From Kappaphycus alvarezii (lineage: Eukaryota > Rhodophyta > Florideophyceae > Gigartinales > Solieriaceae), in contig NADL03000470.1 in assembly GCA_002205965.3 (NCBI GenBank), positions 124,001 through 188,000 of the forward strand: DNA of 64,000 nt, read 5' to 3'. The notes beneath the pieces are model-generated. The model was not told the DNA's origin and did no database searches. It was given only the letters and a program-made list of their open reading frames with translations. Shown here piece by piece: positions 55,401 through 64,000 of the stretch (positions are counted from its first letter, which is position 1; each line of letters opens with the position of its first letter). The translations under genes and the position numbers were made by a program.

Positions 55401-58400
55401 ACCAATTCAATATACATTCGATTTAATAAAGCTCAAGTGACGGTTGAAGCCGTTAAAAGCGCAAAACTTTCTTTCTGAAGAAGTAAAGAAAAAAAATCTG
55501 TTACAAAGACCCACTTCGAGGAGGGTTTTTTGAAAGCCTCGGAAATGTTTCCGATCTACAAATTTTAATCAACCTTCTCGGTGAATCGCAGTGTGTGGAT
55601 CGAACAAATATTGCAGCAAACGCATATAAAAAAGCTTATGAGGACTTAAGCTGTCTTGAACTCCATTTCGTCTCCACTTTATTCCGTTCCTCACAGGAAG
55701 ATGCTTTACAGTTCAATAAGACACACTATAAGCTGCATGTATATACATCATACACTTTCCATACATCCTTAGACGTTTCGAAATGCTTAAACTCATTTTT
55801 TGGTCTTAAAGTAATAAAGGACTCAAGAAATGCCCCTACTCTATATTTTGTTACCAATTGAGAGAAGTCAAGACGGACATATGACGTTTTTAAATTTTTC
55901 TAAAGGTTTTAGCTATCTAATTTCTGTTCTAATTCATCAATTGGATGGATTTTTGCACTATTAGCACACAACTCAAGTAAAGAAAACTTTGCTTACAGGT
56001 TACAACCAATATACTGCAAGCGGGGACATCTTAATATGTAACTAGCTATCGCAGATGATTTCGTTCATTTGGGGCAGTAATTTGTAATTCAAGGATTTTC
56101 TGAGTACAGTACCAGAAGAGGGGTGGCAGATACCAGTATTGTGTGTTTTGAAATGATATCTTCTTTCTGTATAGATTTTTAGGACACATAGACTGAGATG
56201 TTGAACTGTATTGAAATTTAGAAGTTCGAAAACTTTTCTGTTCTCCTAGGTTTCAGAGGATTTAACGCCAAAAACTATATTTATCAATTGTTCCTGATAT
56301 GAAGGTCAGTGCAAATCGCTAGGTAATTTTTTTGACTAAAAACCCTACTTCTCATTCTCTGTGTTGCGCCAACAAATGGTCAGTTTAGAAGATAACGCCA
56401 TGAATTGAATAAATTCTCAAAGAAAAAAATTGCGGAGACCATTCAAACAAAGAAAAAAATGAAAACTGGGGGAACCTTTACTCGATTCAGAGGAAATAAA
56501 ATAGTTTGACTAAAAGTAGTACTGAGTGAATTCCCCCTAGGAAGCCGATGTCCATGAAAACAATGTTCCTGAGAATAAACAGCAAATATGGCCGTTCGCT
56601 TCATTTCAGTTAGTGGATTGGACATTTCATCACGACGAAGGATATAATTTCTTGCCATAAATTAGTGGGAAAAATAATTTGTCGGTTTTTAGGCATATTT
56701 AGGATCCCAGAAATCAGTATTTCGTCCTGTATTCATGCTTCATCGTCCCCAAATTACACATAGAATCACAAATCAAGCCCTTATGCACTTATTGAATGAC
56801 CTATAGTGTAAAGTAACTAGTTATGGTAGTGAACCTCTTTCAAAAACCAACAGTAGTACTTTCTTGCGCTCCAATTTATCAAAAATACGTATGATGAAAC
56901 CACATCGCAACTCAGGGAGTTACTAAGAACTCATTCAGATTTAGATGAGAGCCGGAGGATGATTAAAGAAAATAGAGATCAAAAAGTAAAGGTTCCTGCG
57001 ATACCCTTCCCAATATAGCAAGACATTCCACAGGTATTCAAAGTATTCATGTATATGAATTCAATGTTTCACACAGGCATACTCAACTTTGCTTTATTCC
57101 TCTGAATGTAAGTTCTGGGAATTTTTCTAATCGTAAAGAAATTCATCGCAGTACGAATAAGTTGCTCGATATACTGCAAATTTAGTGTTTTCCAGACAAA
57201 AAATTCGTTCAGTAAGGCTATGAAGTACTGGAACATAGAAGAAAGAAACCGAAATATAGAGTGTAATTGAAAGGTACCGTGAAACAATATTTGAATGTAG
57301 ATGAGGGAAACCAAAGTATCATATGCAATTGAAGATTACAGCACAAATACACTTATTTGTAAAATGTAGAACAATAAATTTTATCTTTACACTAGTCTCA
57401 AAATCTTTGATTTGCTTAATAAGAGTATGTTTTACTTCTTTAATCTCTCCGAAGTTTTTGAAGCGTAACTAGTGAATTTTATGTCTGCAAAAAAAGAAAA
57501 ATAACTTTAATCGCGTATCGTATTTAAGTCAAAATCATCATGGTTATAGGTACCTTTGAAATTCATGGGGAAGGAAAATGTGCGAAATTTAATTTGATTC
57601 CATGAAGATACCATATAATTTATCCAAAAAGATAATCACCGATGTAACGCATAAGTTTAATATGGTCAATAGTACATATGTTTTGAATTCAATTCATTTC
57701 AAAAGTGGACCTCGGAGTTTTTCTACCGACTTCTCCATATTTTACGGTTGCCTAACTGTAGTGTTCCAACTTTTTGATACAGAAATTTCATGGTTGTTTG
57801 AAGTATGTTCTTACACAGGCCGGTAATTTTCTTTAGTTCTTATTCAAGCATAAATAAAAAAGAGACCTTAATCTTTTGAGTACCTTATGTGGCATACCAT
57901 TGTCTTAAGAACTTAATCCTCTTTTTATTTTTTCGGTGACACGCTCTGGTGTATACACACCGTATAAAGATTCCCTCACGAAATAGTTCCTAGATAAAAG
58001 GAAAGAGATAAATGAAACACATATATGGACGCAGAACTGTCGCAGAAGGACTTCTATGCACTTCTTTCCGCGCCGTTAGGAGTAATAGATAGCTCTTTCT
58101 GTTCCGTAGGACTGTCGAGGAGACTTTTTAGGAGTTGAAAACTCAGTATAAGCAATCGAAGGGTCCCATCCTATTGGGGTTACTTCAGATCGCTTAATTC
58201 GAGAATACGTCGCTATCGTCGTCTCTCTTTCTGTAAGAAAATTTCTTACACCAGAAGTTTTCAACACGTTGCTTTCTCTGCTGGTCAAGATTTCATTGGG
58301 GCGGTTTTCCACCATCCCTATTTCTGGAGAAGGCACCGGTTACCCTTTTCGGGTTCTTTTTGTTTAGCAGGCTTACTTAAATCTTTAAATAAACGTCCCA

Positions 58401-59960
58401 TTTTCTCCCCCAGTATAACTACTTAACCGGTGCTGAAAGATGAATAGTTGCTGCTTCGATTTCGATCTGACGCAATTTATATTAGGAGAGGAAAGGAATT
58501 TGTTATGAGTCAAAAGGTTTGATACCAGTTTATTCGACAGTTCCGAGTTGTGGTCAGGGTTAAGTAGTGCAAGTCAGATAGGGGTTGGCAATTCAACTCA
58601 CTGAAATTACTACTCTCTGACACAGTAATTATCAAGGGTCCAAGGAGAGTCAAGTTGCAGCCTGAAATAATTAGCGGATGAATGCAGGTGCAGTAAAAAC
58701 TAATTTCTTCTGTCGCGTGTCACAGTTCCCTACGTTTCGTGTCATACTAATAAGTTACAGTTGATTAAGGGTCGGTAGTAGGAGAAGCTAACAATTCTTA
58801 CAATCATTGCAGTTTGAATAACTCAATATAATATAATGACGAAAAATAACTGTTTCAATCGAAGAAAATTCCGGAAAATTCTGTATTTTAGTTTCTTGTC
58901 ATTATAATTTGATATATTGACTAGATGAACTACGTTCCAAAGAGACTTTTTAATTTCAATTGCATCAACTCTGCTACTGAAGTGGATTTTGTATCTTGTA
59001 CTATTGACTTACCTCAATTTTGATCAGGAAAAGACTATTCAATTATTTCTACCATTTTAATAAGCTTCGAGCCCGTTAGGGGTATTGGAACGACCATTAA
59101 TTTTATCCCAAATTGGCTTTTTGAATTTTCTTTCGATATTCCGTGAAGCATGTCTCTCGGTGCTGTCTAAGTACAAGTCAACATTGAAGAAGAATCAGTA
59201 CTGCATTTAAGATTGAAAACGAGTGCGCCATCAGGCACTTGGACATTTTAACCCTTTTCGACTGTAAAATCTGTTGCAAATATCGTCGCATATATTGAAG
59301 ATCATACATTTCAGGGTATATCCCCTAATAAATATTAAAGGTTATAGATGATAACAGAGTATATTGGAAAATAATATGGCACAAATCAGTCGGTAAATAT
59401 CGACCTACAACTTTATCGTCTTCAACAGGGGAGGGGATAAAGTACCTCGAATAACACAAAATATAAAAGCAACATTCATGACTTGAATCTAATTGACGTA
59501 GTATTTTCGGAGTCTGAATTGCGGAATTTCAACGATTATATTTCCGTTTATTAGGGAGGAAACAAATTAGACGTATATTTTCGTATTTAATAATGGTCAA
59601 CTTTATATCTTAAACTTTCGCCGATGTAAATGATAGTATGAGTTCATGCATCATCTTAAATGACCATGACCTATCCTTAGTTTATTCGATGCATACTAGT
59701 GGGAATTAAGAAAATCAAGAGTTTCAGTTCATTGCGGACTTCCTCGTCGCAAATAACTTCACATCTTTAGCAATGTTTATCACTTCTTGAATGTTTTCAA
59801 ATAAGCCCTTCTTGGCTGTTTAAATTTCATAAGTTGGCTTGATACTGCCGATATTCTAACGCCAGTCGAAGCAAAACGTTGGGAGACGAGAAAAAATTAG
59901 CCTGGAGGCTTAAACATTAATTAAACTGTATCTAGTAAAAGAATATGAAGTATCTGACCC
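52451..59960. other. long AT-rich stretch without recognisable genes
   Basis: All open frames are shorter than 100 codons and show no domain I know. There are no tRNA, rRNA or clear repeats. The sequence texture resembles the decayed Gypsy region to its left, so unrecognisable old retroelement DNA is the likeliest content. Confidence 0.4.
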
Positions 59961-60350
59961 GGTTCATGTGTTTCCACCCAACCAGAAAAACCATCCTCGG
60001 ATGATCATTGCCGGGATTTCAGCATTAAATATGCGGTGTAAACACCCTTTCTTCTTCGGAGAAATTTGTATGCATGCATTTGAAAGATCAAGTCGTATAA
60101 GACTACTTCGTCATCACATAAATTCCATACGAGCCCAGAAAATATCTTCCACAGATTATCAGTCCACTTTTGCAACACATTTTCCATTCTCGTTCATGAA
60201 ACTCTGGGTACGCGAGGACTTTTAATTTCCAATAGGCTTTGAGGCAAAAAATCGTCGTCAAAGCTGCTGTACTCCACCTCCTGGGGAGAAATCGTCCGGA
60301 TAAGAGATACTCAAAACCAATTACCCCAAGAAGAGCTTGTTGCAAGCGAC
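59960..60350 (-). mobile_element. possible small Gypsy reverse-transcriptase remnant (Gypsy-C)
   Basis: The minus strand gives EWKMCCKSGL and nearby text that resembles the EWKTAFRTKYG block of Gypsy reverse transcriptase. It is short and badly decayed. Confidence 0.25.
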
Positions 60351-60392
60351 AAAAGTTCTAATGTGATATAGTTGATTGAGCAGAAAGAGTTG

Positions 60393-60456
60393 GGTAAGGA
60401 CGACAGTTCAGAGGGCTATAAAGAGAGTATGGAAGGGGAAGGGTCTACCACCTATG
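60393..60456 (+). repeat. TATA-containing repeat, copy 2
   Basis: GGGTAAGGACGACAGTTCAG, GGGCTATAAAGAGAG and GGGTCTACCACCTATGCTC. It is the counterpart of 43300-43376. Confidence 0.5.
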
Positions 60457-60733
60457 CTCTACGAGAAGCGTAAAAGAAACTTCTCTTGGGTCCGAAGTTG
60501 ACTCTCACCTTCATAACTATTTGTAACTGACTTGATGTCGTTTGCAAACTTGCTTGACCTTTCCAAGGGAAGAAGTTCACTCAGCTCATACAGACTTTGC
60601 AGCTAACCATTGAGTCTCAAAAAGACAAAGGAAGTACCATAAATGCATTAAAGGGAATATTGTGAACGAGAGAGACTAGTAGAAGATATTTCTTAAGAGG
60701 TGTATCTAGGTGCCATACTCATGTTCGCTGATG

Positions 60734-60900
60734 GGGGAAGTAGGAGATGGAGGGAAGGAGAGAAAGAAGGAGGAGACGGGAGAGGGAGAGTGAAAGAGAG
60801 AGTAAGAGAGTGACAGAGATATGGGGTGATGGACCAAGGAAGATAGTTGAGAGGAGAGAAGGTGGTGGGAGACTTTACCCAGACAGAAAATGGAGAGAGA
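60734..60900 (+). repeat. purine-rich (GA) tract
   Basis: About 165 bp almost entirely of G and A, with motifs such as GGAGAGAAAGAAGGAGGAG and GAGAGAGTAAGAGAGTGA. The open frames that cross it are low-complexity and not credible genes. Confidence 0.75.
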
Positions 60901-61343
60901 CTGGGCCTTTTATAGACCATGAGGCCAGTCGACTGGTGCTTCCGGCTGATCAAAGGATTTTTCCAGAAACCACGCAGACGACGGTTCGAAGCTAAACCGA
61001 ATCCTGCTTGAGCTGATCTAAAGAAGATCAACTAAAGCTTATGACTTTCTACAGTGCATAAGAATGACGGTCAAATTCTAGGTAGAACTGTAAACTGCAG
61101 TAAAAGACGTTTATAAGCCGCTTTGCTAGCTGTAAGATGTCACCAGAGGCAACAGAAATTAGTAACAATAACACGCCCCCTTAAACTAGAACTGAACACA
61201 ATAGCTCCCCATTAATCTGAAAAAAACAATACAATATTAATTGGGAAAGCTATAAGAACGATGCCCAACTCAAGTCGAAACTTCACAAACTCGACTCTAA
61301 GTAAAGGCTTTGTCAAAATATCGGAAACTTGATCTTCGGTTCT

Positions 61344-61919
61344 TCAATTAGATATGCGGATCTGCTTTCTGGCTAATGAACGAACGAAGTGGTACCGAAT
61401 ATAAATATGATTATTTCGCTCATTAGTGGAATGGTTCCTGGCAGAGCCAATAGATCTTGGGTTACCGGCGAAGATTGAAATCATTGTAGGACATTTTGCA
61501 CCCATTATCTCACTCAAGAGATTGCAGAGCCAAGTGGCGTCCTTAGAAGTATTGTAGTGCGAAATATATTCTGCGTCACAGGAAGATAGGGCGACACATC
61601 CTTGCTTCTTAGAGCACCATGAGATATGCCCTCTGGAAATCATGAAGACAAATCGTTCGGTTGATTTGCGAGTTGAGAGACAGCTTGCCAAATCATAGTC
61701 GCTGTAACCAATAATCGTAGCGGCTGAAGAGTGTCCGTAACAAATACCAAGATCCATGGTTCCCTTGAGGTAGCGATATACTCGCTTTACTGCTTTCCAG
61801 TGATTCGATTGAGGCCTTTCGCAGTGCTGTGAAAGTTTGCAAACTGCAAAAAGAATTTCTGGACGATTGAATATCATTAGATACATGAGACTTCCAATTG
61901 CGGAGCGATAGAGTGTCAA
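61344..61919 (-). pseudogene. Copia-3 reverse-transcriptase end and RNase H
   Basis: AVKRVYRYLKGTMDLGICYG, SDYDLASCLSTRKSTERFVF and CVALSSCDAEYI are standard Copia landmarks in this order. Fossil. Confidence 0.82.
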
Positions 61920-62160
61920 CGAAGGAAGTTGACTGTCATTTTACTCGGTTTTCTCCCCATATGAAAGCACCATAGGAGTGTTTACGGCCTTTCAGTCACT
62001 CATTTTGAATCTTTCGGGTATCATGGATATAAGATGTCTGAGAAAGGTTCAAAGTCCTTTTTGCACGGTGACGGACAACTTTTATTCCCAGAAACTCTTT
62101 GAAAGGACCAGGATCTTTCATATTGAAGAGGCTTTTCAACTCAGTTTTAATTCTTTGCAA

Positions 62161-63138
62161 TCAAGCTCTACTGGATCCTTCAATCAAGATATCATCGACG
62201 TATAGCACAATTATTGAAATTGAGCTACTATGCCTAAATAAATAAAGGCATGGTTCATGTAGGCTGCTCTCGAATCTAAGATTTGAGGTTAAAAACTCAT
62301 ATATTTGGGGATTATAATGATGCGGGGACTGCTTCCGCCTGTGCAAAGTTTTTATATGTCTGCAAACTTGATCAGGATTGTTTGCATCACGAAAGCCGTA
62401 TGGAACTTCCATATATATCTCCTCCTCCAAATCTCCGTTAGGGAATGTGGTCACTACTTCCATTTAATCACATTCGAGGCCAAGTAGATTTATCAAACAA
62501 AGAAACATGCGGAAAACAGACGGAGAATTCACAGAAGCATACGTGTCGTTTAACTCCATTCCAGGGACCTTCCTAAATCCCTTGGCAATGATGCGGAATT
62601 TCGGGCCAACTTCTGGTTTCACGCAGAATAAGTAGCGACAAGAAATTAGGTGCATTCCTTGTTTCCTTGGACGAGTATGAAAGTTCCATTTTACCGAAGG
62701 GAGTCTTCTTCCTTCTTGATAACAGGCATCACAGAAATTGATCTTATCGAGAGACGTAGCGCCTTCGTAAGAAGCAGGGGTGCCGATAGAAGTCGATGCA
62801 GTATCAGGAATGAGAGATAAATATTCTGTAAGGCTAGTAAAACCCCACCTATTTGGCTTCCTGGGTATTCGAGATGAGCGAAGAGGGGTGACTGCACAGG
62901 AGTCATCTTGAAGTGAAGGATGAATATCGTTTTCCAGTGACACGTCTACTTTTTCAGTATCTTGCGCTACAGCGGACTCTGTGTAAATGTCTCCCACTGA
63001 GGAGCTGTCTTCATCTGGGAAAAATTCTTGTTCGGAATGGTCTTCGATATCTTCTGTAGTACATTGAACTTCTGGATTTCCAGATGCATTGAATATTACA
63101 TCTCGAGATAGAACCATTTCTCTGCTTCGATACCCCAA
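62161..63138 (-). pseudogene. Copia-3 integrase tail and reverse transcriptase
   Basis: The linker with RSSRIPRKPNRWGF precedes an RT start, and the YVDD-type active site lies near 62190-62200. Fossil. Confidence 0.75.
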
Positions 63139-63439
63139 AGCTAGTAAACTTTACTTTTCAGGGACTAGCCAATCATAAGGGCCCCCATTGACCTCGAATC
63201 CAGATTTTTGAGGTCTCTTCTAGGGATTACGTACCAACTTTGTGATCCGACTACTCACAGATGCAGTATGTTTGGAATTGTCCAGTGCCAAAGTAAATCT
63301 GGGGTAGAGTTATATAGTAGAGCGCCGAAGGGTACTCTGTTCCGAACATAAACAGCGGTGGAGATAGTCTCTGCTCAGAAATTTTTGGGAAGACTCTTAT
63401 GACGCGGCATTGAGCGGACCAGGTTGAGAAGCGTACGAT

Positions 63440-63996
63440 TCATTCGTTCAGCAACACAATTTCGCTGGGGAGAATGGGATACGCTGAGCTGATGCTGAAT
63501 AAATTATGATTCGATGAAATTATTGAAAGCGGAAGACAGATAATCCCCGCCACTGTCAGATCCCAAAGATTCGAGGAGAGGATGGTCTTCTTCCGGAGCG
63601 GGATTTTGTTACGAAATTCTTGAACGTGAGGTTCCGTAAGAGTTCGACCATTATGTTTTTCTGCGAGTTTCTTGTACATTTTGAATAATTCTTTAACCTT
63701 TTTCTTGTACTTCAAAGTGTAGACGGTCGTCCATTTGGAGTAGTCGTCAATAAATGATACGAAAAGCCTTGCGCCTCCAAGCGAAGGAGTCTCGACAGAT
63801 CCCAGAACACCTGAGTGAAATAACTCAAGGAGCTTTGTAGAGCGAGTATCCCTTGTCCTAGGGATCGGGGCACGATGCGACTTGCCGAGGATACAACCAA
63901 TGCAAGAGTAATTCTCTTTTGGGTCTTTGAGCCTAACGCCCTGTACGGCCCCATTTGTGACCATTGATTTGATCGCACTGGTGTTGATGTGTGCAC
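63440..63996 (-). pseudogene. Copia-3 integrase
   Basis: Zinc-region end CIGCILGKSHRAPIPR, followed by the catalytic core start SFIDDYSKWTTVYTLK. Fossil; the upstream part lies outside the window. Confidence 0.8.
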
Positions 63997-64000
63997 GTTG

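Larger units (their letters stand above)
60960..64000 (-). mobile_element. Copia retrotransposon fossil (Copia-3), minus strand, running off the window
   Basis: Read on the minus strand from the window edge. Integrase is at 63996-63440 (ENYSCIGCILGKSHRAPIPR, then SFIDDYSKWTTVYTLKYKKK). The integrase end and RT start are at 63138-62464 (RSSRIPRKPNRWGF, then WNFHTRPRKQG). RT at 62463-62161 has LYVDDILIEGSS. RT end/RNase H at 61919-61344 has IGSLMYLMIFNRPEILFAVC, then SDYDLASCLSTRKSTERFVF and SSCDAEYI. A G-rich tract next to TGTTATTG at about 61180-61166 marks the probable 3' LTR start, so the LTR occupies part of 61173-60700. Its 5' end lies outside. Several breaks. Confidence 0.82.

Noticed and set aside
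60747-60995. Arg/Glu-rich open frame
   Set aside because: It is the translation of a GA-rich tract.

Overview
The window is eukaryotic and dominated by transposable elements. Only two genes look like real host genes: a SAM + DUF202 membrane protein at about 15.2-16.0 kb and an AhpD-like protein at about 29.2-30.8 kb, both on the minus strand and both apparently without introns. Intron-poor genes scattered among Copia, Gypsy, LINE and DNA-transposon debris would suit a florideophyte red alga such as Chondrus or Gracilaria. That is an inference from genome style; no rRNA, tRNA or organellar marker is present to prove it.

Layout. 1-610: fragment of a pogo/Tigger-type transposase gene. 799-4737: a 3.9-kb piggyBac-like element with matched inverted ends and TTAA/TTGA flanks; its decayed gene joins a YqaJ-like PD-(D/E)XK nuclease region to a piggyBac-type C-terminus. 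4783-5221: a 439-bp TA-flanked non-autonomous element. 5444-13924: a region bounded by hAT-like ends with a near-perfect 8-bp duplication. It holds a LINE fragment and a complete-ended but broken Copia element (7760-13805), which is itself interrupted by a hAT fragment. 14.2-16.0 kb: a doubtful small gene and the SAM-DUF202 gene. 16.0-20.5 kb: a minus-strand LINE with a restriction-like endonuclease (REL). 20774-22122: two copies of the 440-bp TA element facing each other around a core of shattered terminal repeats. 22.2-26.2 kb: a plus-strand, nearly complete REL LINE. 26.2-28.4 kb: a head-to-tail array of related but divergent LINE 3' ends. 29.2-30.8 kb: the AhpD-like gene. 31239-37818: a young-looking but broken Copia element. 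37.8-38.8 kb: another REL-LINE 3' fragment. 38.9-42.3 kb: a decayed reverse-transcriptase element, possibly DIRS-like, between direct repeats. 42.3-60.7 kb: clearly more AT-rich, holding heavily decayed Gypsy fossils and long stretches where nothing is recognised. 60.7-64.0 kb: a minus-strand Copia fossil running off the window.

The best candidates for something undescribed are (a) the piggyBac-like element with a YqaJ/SAP-like nuclease module, (b) the tandem array of LINE 3' ends, which suggests repeated insertion at one preferred target, and (c) the inverted TA-element dimer whose core looks like repeated insertion and excision of one element into its own ends. A short TACTGTAC-type motif is clustered near the start of both host genes and may be a genome-specific promoter or repeat signal.
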